From positions 1 to 64,000 of the forward strand of contig NZ_JAAAXQ010000004.1 in NCBI RefSeq assembly GCF_009916105.1: a stretch of 64,000 nt of DNA. The letters run 5' to 3'. The notes beneath the pieces are model-generated. The model was not told the origin of the DNA and ran no database searches. It saw only the letters and a list, made by a program, of their open reading frames with translations. Shown one piece after another: positions 7,791 to 16,164 of this stretch. A program made the translations under genes and the position numbers. This DNA comes from Streptomyces sp. GC420 (lineage in GTDB: Bacteria > Actinomycetota > Actinomycetes > Streptomycetales > Streptomycetaceae). The first letter of the stretch is position 1. Every line of letters starts with the position of its first letter.

Positions 7791-9020
7791 ATGTATGCCT
7801 GGCCCGCTTCTGAGGTCCCCGCCCTGCCCGGCAAGGGCCGCGACCTGCAGATCCACGACACCGCGACCGGTGGGCTGATCACCCTCAGCCCCGGCCCCGT
7901 AGCCCGTATCTACGTCTGCGGCATCACGCCGTACGACGCGACCCACATGGGTCACGCGGCGACCTACAACGCGTTCGACCTGGTGCAGCGCGTGTGGCTC
8001 GACACCAAGCGGCAGGTTCACTACGTCCAGAACGTCACCGACGTCGACGACCCACTGCTGGAGCGCGCGGTACGCGACGGGCACGACTGGACGGAGCTGG
8101 CGCAGCGTGAGACCGCCCTGTTCCGGGAGGACATGACGGCGCTGCGGATGCTCCCGCCGGAGCACTACATCGGTGCCGTGGAGGCCATACCGGGGATCAT
8201 CCCGCTCGTCGAGCGGCTCAGGGACGCCGGCGCCGCCTACGAACTCGAGGGCGACATCTACTTCTCCGTCGAGTCCGACCGGCACTTCGGCTCGGTGTCC
8301 CGGCTCGACGCCGAGACCATGCGGCTGCTCTGCGCCGAGCGCGGCGGCGACCCGGACCGGCCCGGCAAGAAGAACCCGCTGGACCCGATGCTGTGGATGG
8401 CCGCCCGCCCGGGCGAGCCCAGCTGGGACGGGGGCTCCCTGGGGCCCGGCCGCCCCGGCTGGCACATCGAGTGCGTGGCCATCGCCCTCGACCACCTCGG
8501 CATGGGCTTCGACGTCCAGGGCGGCGGTTCCGATCTGGCCTTCCCGCACCACGAGATGGGCGCCTCGCACGCCCAGGTGCTCACCGGCGAGTACCCCATG
8601 GCCAAGGCGTACGTGCACGCCGGGATGGTGGCCCTCGACGGCGAGAAGATGTCGAAGTCCAAGGGCAACCTGGTCTTCGTCTCCAGGCTCCGCGGGGACG
8701 GCGTGGATCCGGCGGCCATCAGGCTCACGCTCCTCGCCCACCACTACCACTCCGACTGGGAGTGGACCGACGAGGTGCTCCAGGAGGCCGTCGAAAGGCT
8801 CGGCCGGTGGCGCTCCGCCGTGTCCCGGCCCGACGGACCCCCGGCCGAGGCGCTGGTCGAGGAGATCCGCGCCGCCCTGGCCGCCGACCTGGACGCCCCG
8901 GCCGCGCTGGCCGCGGTCGACCGCTGGGCCGAGCTCCAGGAACGCGAGGGCGGCACGGACGAGGGCGCGCCCGGCGTGGTCTCCCGGGCCGTCGACGCGC
9001 TCCTCGGCGTCGCGCTCTAG
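7791..9020 (+). CDS. mshC: L-cysteine:1D-myo-inositol 2-amino-2-deoxy-alpha-D-glucopyranoside ligase (MshC)
   Basis: 409-residue mycothiol-biosynthesis ligase that joins cysteine to GlcN-inositol with ATP. It derives from class I cysteinyl-tRNA synthetases. The HIGH-type THMGH (51-55), the KMSKS signature (285-289) and probable zinc ligands Cys43, Cys227 and His252/253 are present. It lacks the long tRNA-binding C-terminal domain, as expected at this length. A TTACGCT element 12 bp upstream and the absence of a good ribosome site hint at a very short or absent leader. Confidence 0.95.
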   Translation: MYAWPASEVPALPGKGRDLQIHDTATGGLITLSPGPVARIYVCGITPYDATHMGHAATYNAFDLVQRVWLDTKRQVHYVQNVTDVDDPLLERAVRDGHDWTELAQRETALFREDMTALRMLPPEHYIGAVEAIPGIIPLVERLRDAGAAYELEGDIYFSVESDRHFGSVSRLDAETMRLLCAERGGDPDRPGKKNPLDPMLWMAARPGEPSWDGGSLGPGRPGWHIECVAIALDHLGMGFDVQGGGSDLAFPHHEMGASHAQVLTGEYPMAKAYVHAGMVALDGEKMSKSKGNLVFVSRLRGDGVDPAAIRLTLLAHHYHSDWEWTDEVLQEAVERLGRWRSAVSRPDGPPAEALVEEIRAALAADLDAPAALAAVDRWAELQEREGGTDEGAPGVVSRAVDALLGVAL

Positions 9021-9195
9021 GCCCGTCTGACAAATCTCGCCTGCCCCGCGACGCCTGGCACGCGCCCTCGCTGCGTTGTCGGGATCGTCCGAGTAGGCCC
9101 ACTACGAGGACGACCCTCCGCCTTGCGATCGCACGCACCAGACGCCGCGGACCCCGCCTCCGGGCGGACGGCGACCCCTGTCGGACACGGCCTAG
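9021..9195. repeat. Long imperfect palindrome (hairpin element) between convergent genes
   Basis: The ends form imperfect terminal inverted repeats (9025-9041 versus 9170-9186). The interior continues the symmetry: 9046-9070 pairs with 9131-9157, with differences mostly of the kind that keep G-U pairing in RNA. The apex is CGTCC-GA-GTAG (9086-9096), loop GCCCA, then CTAC-GA-GGACG (9102-9112), with facing GA/GA mismatches. It also contains GCGATCGC (9125-9132). I recall similar sequences between genes in other Streptomyces genomes. It may act as a terminator, a structured RNA or a MITE-like element; no coding frame is convincing. Confidence 0.55.
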
Positions 9196-9223
9196 GACCG
9201 CGGGCGGCAGCCGCACGGGCGGC

Positions 9224-9290
9224 GGGACACGGAAGGCGGCGTCGGCCGGACCATGTGGTCCGGCCGGCGCCGCCGGTGTACGCGTGTCCC
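9224..9290. terminator. Large bidirectional hairpin terminator before PAC2 stop
   Basis: A 19-bp stem (9235-9253 with 9256-9274, one G-T pair, apex CCATGTGG) is nested in an outer GGGACACG/CGTGTCCC stem (9224-9231 with 9283-9290). It lies 5 bp from the PAC2 stop and between converging genes, so it probably ends transcription from both sides. Confidence 0.6.
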
Positions 9291-9294
9291 GGGC

Positions 9295-10272
9295 CTACTC
9301 CTCGTCGGAGTCGTCCTGCCGCTCGTCGCGGGGCGGCTTCGGCGGGCGGGTCCGTCCGCCGGAGCTGTCGCGCAGATACGTCGACGAGTCACCGGTCTCG
9401 GTGGCGTGCGGGCCGCCGGCCGGGCCGGGCTGCCCGTCCCGGCGCCGCAGATAGCGTTCGAACTCCCGGGCGATGGCCTCGCCCGACGCCTCCGGCAGCT
9501 CCGCGGTGTCCCTGGCCTCCTCCAGCGTCTGGACGTACTCGGCCACTTCGCTGTCCTCGGCCGCCAACTGGTCGACGCCCAGTTGCCAGGCCCTCGCGTC
9601 CTCCGGCAGCTCGCCCAGCGGGATCCGCAGGTCGATCAGGTCCTCGAGACGGTTCAGGAGGGCCAGCGTGGCCTTGGGGTTGGGCGGCTGGGAGACGTAG
9701 TGCGGGACGGCCGCCCACAGGCTCACCGCCGGCACACCCGCGTGCGTGCACGCCTCCTGGAGGATGCCGACGATGCCGGTGGGCCCCTCGTAGCGGGTCT
9801 CCTCCAGGTTCATCGTGCGCGCCAGTTCGGGATCCGAGGTGACGCCGCTGACGGGGACCGGCCGGGTGTGCGGGGTGTCGCCGAGAAGGGCGCCCAGGAT
9901 GACGACCATCTCGACGCCCAGTTCGTGCGCGAAGCCGAGCAGTTCGTTGCAGAACGAGCGCCAGCGCATGGACGGTTCGATCCCGCGCACCAGGACGAGG
10001 TCGCGTGGCTTGTCGCCGCCGATGCGCACCACCGAGAGGCGGGTGGTGGGCCAGGTGATCTTGCGGACGCCGTTCTCCAGGAACACCGTGGGCCGGTTGA
10101 CCTGGAAGTCGTAGTAGTCCTCGGCGTCGAGCGCCGCGAACACCTCGCCCTTCCATTCCCGGTCCAGGTGCGCGACCGCGGTGGAGGCGGCGTCGCCGGC
10201 GTCGTTCCAGCCCTCGAACGCGGCCACCATGACCGGGTCGATCAGCTCGGGAACCCCCTCGAGCTCGATCAC
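9295..10272 (-). CDS. PAC2-family (proteasome assembly chaperone 2-like) protein
   Basis: 325-residue protein. The GTG start at 10272 (VIELEGVPELIDPVMV) has a GGAAGGAGG site. The core (AAFEGWNDAGDAAS, VVILGALLGDTPHTRPV, EGPTGIVGILQEACTHAG) is the PAC2 family pattern. The C-terminal ~60 residues are charged and disordered (RRRDGQPGPAGG, KPPRDERQDDSDEE). Eukaryotic PAC2 helps build 20S proteasomes; the role of the actinobacterial family is not known to me. It lies about 23 kb from the proteasome genes in this window. Confidence 0.9.
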   Translation of the reverse strand: MIELEGVPELIDPVMVAAFEGWNDAGDAASTAVAHLDREWKGEVFAALDAEDYYDFQVNRPTVFLENGVRKITWPTTRLSVVRIGGDKPRDLVLVRGIEPSMRWRSFCNELLGFAHELGVEMVVILGALLGDTPHTRPVPVSGVTSDPELARTMNLEETRYEGPTGIVGILQEACTHAGVPAVSLWAAVPHYVSQPPNPKATLALLNRLEDLIDLRIPLGELPEDARAWQLGVDQLAAEDSEVAEYVQTLEEARDTAELPEASGEAIAREFERYLRRRDGQPGPAGGPHATETGDSSTYLRDSSGGRTRPPKPPRDERQDDSDEE

Positions 10273-10439
10273 CCAGTGCCTCCTTCCGAAGTTCCATACC
10301 TTGCGCCCCCAGCCTACGGCTTTCGAGGGGGCGGGCCGCAGCCCCTTACGGGGGTGGTCGGGCGTCCGACCACGAGCCGGATCGCCGGCGGACCACCCAC
10401 AGACGGAGAATCCATAGCCCTTCAGGGCGATGGAGGAGG

Positions 10440-11165
10440 TCAATGCTCCACGCTCGCGATGTGCACCGTGGCCCAGGACCTGGCCGCCTCCGCGTCCCGG
10501 TCGCGCAGCGCCGCCAGGATCGCCCGGTGCTCGGTGAGGGTGCGGCTGACCGCGTCCTCCTGCGTCAGCCCACGCCAGATACGGGCCCTGGTGGTCGGCC
10601 CGGACAGCCCGTCGAGCGGCGAGCAGAGCACCGAGTTCCCGGAAGCCCGCACGATGCCCCGGTGGAACTCCAGGTCACAGGCGACGAGTTCCTCCACGGA
10701 CGGATCCGGGCCCGGCGCGTCCAACTGCCCGGACAGCGCGTCCAGTTCCGCCTCCGTGGTCAGGGCGCTCGCCATCGCGGTGGCCGCGGGCTCCAGGATC
10801 CGGCGCACCGCGAGGAACTCCAGCACCGTGTCGTCGCGGTGGAAGTCGACGACGAAACTGAGCGCCTCGAGCAGGAGTTGCGGGTCCAGACTCGTGACGT
10901 ACGTACCGTCGCCCTGCCGTACGTCGAGGATCCTCGTCAGCGACAGCGCCCGCACCGCCTCGCGCAGCGAGTTGCGGGACAGCCCCAGCTCGGCGGCGAG
11001 TTCGCTCTCCTTGGGCAGCCCGTCGCCGGGGCGCAGCTCGCCTGAGACGATCATCCCCTTGATCTTCTCGATCGCCTCGTCGGTGACCGCCGTGACGGAT
11101 CCTTCCCGGGTGCGCAGGCACCTGCGTAGGACGCGGAGACAGACATCCGATGTCTGCCTGCGCAC
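10440..11165 (-). CDS. FadR/GntR-family transcriptional regulator (FCD domain)
   Basis: 241 residues with a winged helix-turn-helix near the N-terminus (LPKESELAAELGLSRNSLREAVRALS, and VRQGDGTYV for the wing), followed by an FCD ligand-binding domain of helices with likely metal ligands (DLEFHRGIVRASGN, TEHRAIL). The start is uncertain. GTG 11165 is the first plausible start after the upstream gene. No ATG, GTG or TTG occurs close to the conserved TDEAIEKIKG start of the domain, although a GGAAGGA ribosome-like site lies right before it. A 17-bp palindrome sits in the 5' end. Confidence 0.87.
   Translation of the reverse strand: MRRQTSDVCLRVLRRCLRTREGSVTAVTDEAIEKIKGMIVSGELRPGDGLPKESELAAELGLSRNSLREAVRALSLTRILDVRQGDGTYVTSLDPQLLLEALSFVVDFHRDDTVLEFLAVRRILEPAATAMASALTTEAELDALSGQLDAPGPDPSVEELVACDLEFHRGIVRASGNSVLCSPLDGLSGPTTRARIWRGLTQEDAVSRTLTEHRAILAALRDRDAEAARSWATVHIASVEH
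11140..11156. promoter_or_regulatory. 17-bp palindrome, candidate GntR operator
   Basis: CAGACATC and GATGTCTG are exact inverted arms around a single central C. Size and symmetry fit FadR/GntR-family sites, and the position at the beginning of the regulator gene suggests autoregulation. It would lie inside the coding region if GTG 11165 is the true start. Confidence 0.45.
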
Positions 11166-11184
11166 ATCATGAGCACACGCGGGG

Positions 11185-11943
11185 TCAGCCGAAGCGTTCG
11201 ATCCTGATCCGCTCCACCGGCCAGCCACCGTCCGCGAGCAGCCGCGAGGCGTGCTCGGCGAAACCGTTGGAGCCGCAGACGTACGCCTCCCAGTCGCCGG
11301 CCGGGGGACGGGGCCGCAGGTACGGGGCGAGGTGGGCGGCCGAGAGTCTGCCCACCGGGATTCCCGCGGGGGCGGTGCGCGTGTAGACCACCCGGGTCTC
11401 CTCGCCGTACTCGCCTGCGTACGGCAGTTCCCGGGGCCCGCGCGTGGAGACGATCAGGTGGAGCGGCACCCGCAGCCCGCGCCTCCGGTGGTGGCGCAAC
11501 ATCGACATCAGCGGCACCACGCCGGAGCCCGCGCCGAGCAGCAGCGCCGGCCGGTCGCCCGGCCAGGCGAAGAATCCGCTGAGCGGCCCCCGCACCTCCA
11601 CCGTGTCCCCGGCCCTGGCGACCGTGTGCAGATGCCCGGAGACCTCGCCGCCCGGCACATGGTCCAGGGTCAGCTCGACATGGCCCGAGTCGTCGGGAGG
11701 CGAGGCGATCGAGTAGTGGCGCTGCGCGGTGTAGCCGTCGGCGGCGGTGAGCCGCAGCATCAGGTGCTGGCCGGGCAGGTGCCCGGCCCAGCCCGGCACG
11801 GCGAGCCGGAAGGTCTTGACGCCCAGGGCCTCGGCCCTGATACCGGTGATCGTCGCGGTCTGCCAGGTGGCCGCGGCCCGCTCGTCGACCGCGATCCGGC
11901 CGGGGACCGCGAAGGGCGTCGGGGGGACGAAGGTCTCAGTCAC
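11185..11943 (-). CDS. Ferredoxin-NADP reductase-like flavin oxidoreductase
   Basis: 252 residues. FAD binding is indicated by QRHYSIASPP (~85) and nicotinamide binding by LLGAGSGVVPLMSML and the C-terminal YVCGSNGF. There is no 2Fe-2S domain, so it is a simple FNR-fold electron-transfer protein. The GTG at 11943 lies 8 bp inside the end of the upstream molybdopterin oxidoreductase gene, so it is probably translationally coupled and may be that enzyme's redox partner. Confidence 0.86.
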   Translation of the reverse strand: MTETFVPPTPFAVPGRIAVDERAAATWQTATITGIRAEALGVKTFRLAVPGWAGHLPGQHLMLRLTAADGYTAQRHYSIASPPDDSGHVELTLDHVPGGEVSGHLHTVARAGDTVEVRGPLSGFFAWPGDRPALLLGAGSGVVPLMSMLRHHRRRGLRVPLHLIVSTRGPRELPYAGEYGEETRVVYTRTAPAGIPVGRLSAAHLAPYLRPRPPAGDWEAYVCGSNGFAEHASRLLADGGWPVERIRIERFG

Positions 11944-12559
11944 CGCGGTAGCGCTCCTCCTGCCACGGGTTGCCCCGGGTGTGGTATCCGTTGCGCTCCC
12001 AGAAGCCGGGCTCGTCGTGGTCGAGCAGGTGCAGACCGGCGACCCACTTGGCGCTCTTCCAGAAGTACAGGTGCGGCACGACCAGCCGGGCCGGCCCGCC
12101 GTGTTCCGGCGCGAGCGGGGCGTCGCCGTACTCCCAGGCGATCCAGGCGCGCCCACCGGTCAGGTCGGCCAGCGGCAGGTTCGCCGTGTAGCCGGTGTGG
12201 GAGTAGGCCACGGCGTGGGTTGCCGTGGGCAGCGGTCCGGCGGCGGCGAGGAAGTCGTCGACGCTCACGCCCGTCAGGCGCACGCCGAACTTGGACCAGC
12301 CGGTGACGCAGTGGATGTCGCCCTCGTAGGAGGAGGGCGGCAGGGTGTGCGCCTCGTCCCAGGTCCAGGTGGTGGGGCGAGCGACCAGGCCGCCGACCCG
12401 GAAGGTCCAGTCCGCGGGGCCCAGCCGCGGGGTGACCTCGGCGGAGAGGACCGGCCAGGTGTCGCGGGCGTCGTACTGGCCGGGGGGCAGCCTCGGATCA
12501 CGGCCGGAGGAGCCGGAGCGGCCGGTGAACCCACGGGTGACGGTGGGCGGACGGGTCAT
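11936..12559 (-). CDS. Sulfite oxidase-like molybdopterin-dependent oxidoreductase
   Basis: 207 residues covering only the molybdopterin domain of the SuoX/YedY-type superfamily. The conserved cysteine that binds Mo is in IHCVTGWSKFG, and other family blocks are SHTGYTANLPL, GGPARLVVPHLYFWKSAKWV and GFWERNGYHTRGNPW. There is no heme or dimerisation domain and no Tat signal, so it is probably cytoplasmic. The start ATG at 12559 removes a longer low-complexity extension that has no family similarity. The substrate is unknown. Confidence 0.88.
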   Translation of the reverse strand: MTRPPTVTRGFTGRSGSSGRDPRLPPGQYDARDTWPVLSAEVTPRLGPADWTFRVGGLVARPTTWTWDEAHTLPPSSYEGDIHCVTGWSKFGVRLTGVSVDDFLAAAGPLPTATHAVAYSHTGYTANLPLADLTGGRAWIAWEYGDAPLAPEHGGPARLVVPHLYFWKSAKWVAGLHLLDHDEPGFWERNGYHTRGNPWQEERYRGD

Positions 12560-12660
12560 GCGGGCGGCCTCCAGCCGGGCGTGCGTAGCCGGACGAAAAT
12601 GGAGGGTAACACCGGTTAGTGCGGGCGGCTCGCCCCGCTCGCCTCCTGGTTCGCGCGGGT

Positions 12661-12791
12661 CCGTGCCGGTCAGTGCCGGTCCGTGCCGGTCCGGTCCGGC
12701 CGGGCTCGTGCCTGCCGGTCGCCCGCGGGCCCTCCGCCGTCCGTGCCGGTCGCCCGCGGGCCCTCCGCCGTCCGTGCCGGTCGCCCGCGGG
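12661..12791. repeat. Tandem repeats in the glpD to molybdo-oxidoreductase gap
   Basis: Three 10-bp units of (CC/CA)GTGCCGGT occupy 12661-12690. A 31-bp unit then repeats 2.5 times (12714-12744, 12745-12775, partial 12776-12791). The two complete copies are identical, implying recent expansion. The 356-bp gap 12560-12915 holds these repeats plus the glp terminator and no credible gene. Confidence 0.75.
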
Positions 12792-12857
12792 TCCGGCGCG
12801 CTCCGCGCCGGTCCGCGTCGTCCGTCCGGCCGGCGGTCCGCTCCCGCCCGCGGACGC

Positions 12858-12894
12858 GAGGGGGCGGCCTCCCGTCGCGGGAGACCGCCCCCTC
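12858..12894 (-). terminator. Hairpin terminator after glpD
   Basis: GAGGGGGCGG (12858-12867) and CCGCCCCCTC (12885-12894) enclose an inner CTCCCG/CGGGAG stem with a short loop. It lies 22 bp beyond the glpD stop on the minus strand and ends the glp operon. No U-run follows. Confidence 0.65.
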
Positions 12895-12915
12895 GGGTGC
12901 TGGACCGTCCGGCCG

Positions 12916-14526
12916 TCAGTTCCTCTTGTCCAGCACGTCCTGCACCCGCGCCCGGACCTCGTCCGTCGCCAGGCCCCTGATGGTCAGGGTGGTGCGCCGC
13001 CGCAGCACGTCGTCGGCGGTCTCCGCCCACTCGTGGTCGCGGGCGTACACGACCTGGGCCCAGATCTCCGGCGCGTCCGGGTGGATCCGCTCGGCCAGTG
13101 CCGCGTCGTCGTTCGCCAGCCGCGCGATGTCGAAGGACAGCGAGCCGTAGTGCGTGGCGAGGTGACGCGCGGTGTCGGCGGCCATCCGCGGTCCGGGCGC
13201 GGGCCCGTCGACCAGCAGTCGGTGGGCGACCGCCCGGGGGTTGGCGATACCGGGCAGCGGGAGCTTCCTGGGCAGCTCGGAGATGGGCTCCATGTCCTCG
13301 CCGAGGGGGTGGCCGGGGAGTTCCGCCAGCTTGTTCATGACCGTGCGGCCGATGTGGCGGAAGGTCGTCCACTTGCCGCCGGCCACGGACAGCATGCCGG
13401 CCCGGCCCTCGGTCACCACCGTCTCGCGCTTGGCCTTCGCGGTGTCGCCGGGGCCACCGGGCAGCACCCGGAGACCCGCGAAGGAGTAGGTGATCAGATC
13501 ACGGGACAGCTGCTGGTCCCTAATGGAGAAGGCGGCCTCGTCCAGGATCTGGTCGATGTCCCCGTCGTTCACGCGGACGTCCGCCGGGTCGCCCTCGAAC
13601 TCCTCGTCCGTCGTGCCGAGGAGCAGCATGTCCTCCCAGGGGAGGGCGAAGGTGATCCGGTACTTGTCTATCGGAGTGGCCAGCGCCGCCCGCCACGGCG
13701 AGGTCCGCCTCAGGACCAGGTGCGCGCCCTTCGACAGCCGGATCGACGGGGCCGCGTTCGGGTCCTCCATGCGGCGGAGGTGGTCGACCCACGGACCGGT
13801 GGCGTTGAGCACCAGCCGCGCGTCGATCCCGAACTCGCTGCCGTCCGTACGGTCCCTCAGCTCGGCGCCGGTGACCCGTCCTCCGGTGAAGCGCAGGTCC
13901 GTGACCTCGGCATGGTTGAGGACCACGGCGCCCGCGTCGACGGCCGCGCGGACCGTCATCAGCGCCATCCGCGCGTCGTTCATCTGGTCGTCGCCGTAGA
14001 CGGCCACGGCCCTCAGGTTCTCCGTGCGCAACTCCGGAACGTCGCGCTGCGCCTTCGCCGGGCTGATGACGTGCCCGACACCGTCGCCGAAGGCGGACAG
14101 CGCGGAGTAGGCGAAGACGCCCGCGCCCAGCTTGGCCGCCCCGTGCGGCCCGCCCTTGTAGACCGGCAGGTAGAAGGTGAGCGGGTTGGACAGGTGCGGG
14201 GCGACCTCGCGGGACACCGCCCGCCGCTCGAAGTGGTTCTCCGCCACCAGCCGCACCGCGCCGGTCTGCAGGTAGCGCAGTCCGCCGTGGAGCAGCTTGG
14301 AGGAGGCGGAGGAGGTGGCGCCGGCGAAGTCGCCGGCGTCCACCAGCGCCACCCGCAGTCCGGACTGCGCGGCGTGCCAGGCCGTCGAGATGCCCAGGAT
14401 GCCGCCGCCGATCACCAGGAGGTCGTACGTCGCCTTGGACAGTCGCTCCCGAGTCTCGGCGCGGCTCGGCAGGGAACCGGCAGCCGGGCGCGTCCCGAGA
14501 GACGGAACGCTCTGCAGGGTGGTCAT
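12916..14526 (-). CDS. glpD: Glycerol-3-phosphate dehydrogenase (FAD)
   Basis: 536-residue flavoprotein oxidising sn-glycerol 3-phosphate to dihydroxyacetone phosphate with transfer of electrons to the respiratory chain. The FAD-binding dinucleotide motif is LLVIGGGILGISTAW (~36-50), followed by ATSSASSKLLHGGLRYL and, later, SVAGGKWTTFRHIG. It starts 2 bp after the glpK stop, so it is the third gene of glpF-glpK-glpD. The length is normal. Confidence 0.96.
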   Translation of the reverse strand: MTTLQSVPSLGTRPAAGSLPSRAETRERLSKATYDLLVIGGGILGISTAWHAAQSGLRVALVDAGDFAGATSSASSKLLHGGLRYLQTGAVRLVAENHFERRAVSREVAPHLSNPLTFYLPVYKGGPHGAAKLGAGVFAYSALSAFGDGVGHVISPAKAQRDVPELRTENLRAVAVYGDDQMNDARMALMTVRAAVDAGAVVLNHAEVTDLRFTGGRVTGAELRDRTDGSEFGIDARLVLNATGPWVDHLRRMEDPNAAPSIRLSKGAHLVLRRTSPWRAALATPIDKYRITFALPWEDMLLLGTTDEEFEGDPADVRVNDGDIDQILDEAAFSIRDQQLSRDLITYSFAGLRVLPGGPGDTAKAKRETVVTEGRAGMLSVAGGKWTTFRHIGRTVMNKLAELPGHPLGEDMEPISELPRKLPLPGIANPRAVAHRLLVDGPAPGPRMAADTARHLATHYGSLSFDIARLANDDAALAERIHPDAPEIWAQVVYARDHEWAETADDVLRRRTTLTIRGLATDEVRARVQDVLDKRN

Positions 14527-14528
14527 GT

Positions 14529-16097
14529 CTACTCCTCGTCAGGGTTCTCTTCGAGCCAGCCCATGGAACGTTCGACGGCCTTGAGCCAGTTCTTGTACTC
14601 GCGGTCCCGCTTGTCCGCGTCCATGCGGGGGGTCCACTCCGCCGCGCGACGCCAGTTGGCGCGCAGCGCATCGGTGTCCGGCCAGAAGCCGACGGCCAGG
14701 CCGGCGGCGTAGGCCGCGCCGAGGCAGGTGGTCTCGGCGACCAGCGGGCGCACGACCGGTGCGTCCAGGAAGTCCGAGAGCGTCTGCATCAGCAGGTTGT
14801 TGGAGGTCATGCCGCCGTCGACCTTGACCGCGGCCAGCTCGACGCCGGAGTCCTTGACCATGGCGTCGGCGATCTCCCGCGTCTGCCAGGCGGTGGCCTC
14901 CAGCACGGCGCGTGCGAGGTGCGCCTTGGTGACGTACCGGGTCAGGCCGGCGATCACACCGCGGGCGTCGGAGCGCCAGTACGGGGCGAACAGGCCGGAG
15001 AAGGCCGGTACGAAGTAGGCGCCGCCGTTGTCCTCGACCGACAGCGCCAGGGTCTCGATCTCGGCGGCGGTGCTGATCAGCCCCATCTGGTCGCGCATCC
15101 ACTGCACCAGGGAGCCGGTGACCGCGATGGAGCCCTCAAGGGCGTAGACCGGCGCCTGGTCGCCGATCTGGTAGCCGACGGTGGTCAGCAGCCCGGAGTA
15201 GGAGTTGATGATCTTGTCACCGGTGTTCATGACCATGAAGGTGCCGGTGCCGTAGGTGGACTTGGCCTCGCCCTCGGAGAAGCAGGTCTGGCCGAACAGG
15301 GCCGCCTGCTGGTCGCCGAGCGCGGAGGCGACCGGGATGCCGCCGAGCAGGTCGCCGAGCGAGCCGCCCCTGACCTCGCCGTACACCTCGGCGGAGGAGC
15401 GGATCTCCGGCAGGACCTGGGCGGGGACCTCCATGGAGTGGAGGATCTTCTCGTCCCACTCCATGGTGTGCAGGTTCATCAGCAGGGTGCGGGAGGCGTT
15501 GGTGACGTCCGTGACGTGGCGGCCGCCGTCGGTGCCGCCGGTCAGGTTCCAGATGACCCAGGAGTCCATGGTCCCGAAGAGGATTTCGCCGCGCTCGGCG
15601 CGCTCGCGCAGGCCCTCGACGTTGTCGAGCAGCCAGCGGATCTTCGGGCCCGCGAAGTAGGAGGCCAGCGGCAGGCCGGTCTCACGGCGGAAGCGGTCCT
15701 GTCCGACGTTGCGACCGAGTTCCCGGCACAGGGCGTCGGTGCGGGTGTCCTGCCAGACGATGGCGTTGTGCACCGGCTCGCCGGTCGCTCTGTCCCACAG
15801 CACGGTGGTCTCGCGCTGGTTGGTGATGCCGATGGCCTTGATGTCGTCACGGGTGATGCCGGCCTTGCGGATGGCCCCGGCGACGACCTCCTGGACGTTG
15901 GTCCAGATCTCGGCGGCGTCGTGTTCGACCCAGCCCGGCTTGGGGAAGATCTGCTCGTGCTCCTTCTGGTCGACGGAGACGATCCGGCCGTCCTTGTCGA
16001 AGACGATGCAGCGGGAGGACGTGGTGCCCTGGTCGATGGCGGCGATGAACGGCCCATGGCCGTGGGAGGCGATGCCGGCGTTGTGCGCGTCGGTCAC
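14529..16097 (-). CDS. glpK: Glycerol kinase
   Basis: 522-residue FGGY-family kinase making sn-glycerol 3-phosphate from glycerol and ATP. Family motifs are [15 protein letters not shown] near the N-terminus, [14 protein letters not shown], and [11 protein letters not shown] with [15 protein letters not shown] at the C-terminal FGGY region. The GTG start has an AGGAG site 6 bp upstream. It lies between glpF (67 bp upstream) and glpD (2 bp downstream). Confidence 0.97.
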   Translation of the reverse strand: MTDAHNAGIASHGHGPFIAAIDQGTTSSRCIVFDKDGRIVSVDQKEHEQIFPKPGWVEHDAAEIWTNVQEVVAGAIRKAGITRDDIKAIGITNQRETTVLWDRATGEPVHNAIVWQDTRTDALCRELGRNVGQDRFRRETGLPLASYFAGPKIRWLLDNVEGLRERAERGEILFGTMDSWVIWNLTGGTDGGRHVTDVTNASRTLLMNLHTMEWDEKILHSMEVPAQVLPEIRSSAEVYGEVRGGSLGDLLGGIPVASALGDQQAALFGQTCFSEGEAKSTYGTGTFMVMNTGDKIINSYSGLLTTVGYQIGDQAPVYALEGSIAVTGSLVQWMRDQMGLISTAAEIETLALSVEDNGGAYFVPAFSGLFAPYWRSDARGVIAGLTRYVTKAHLARAVLEATAWQTREIADAMVKDSGVELAAVKVDGGMTSNNLLMQTLSDFLDAPVVRPLVAETTCLGAAYAAGLAVGFWPDTDALRANWRRAAEWTPRMDADKRDREYKNWLKAVERSMGWLEENPDEE

Positions 16098-16164
16098 GGA
16101 GTGCTCCTGAAAAGTCGGTGGGGGAGTGGCGGGGCGTAAGGCGTATCGCGTGCTGGATGCCGGT

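Noticed and set aside
9021-9195. Insertion sequence remnant
   Set aside because: No transposase fragment or target-site duplication is visible; symmetry extends through the whole element, which fits a hairpin element or MITE better.
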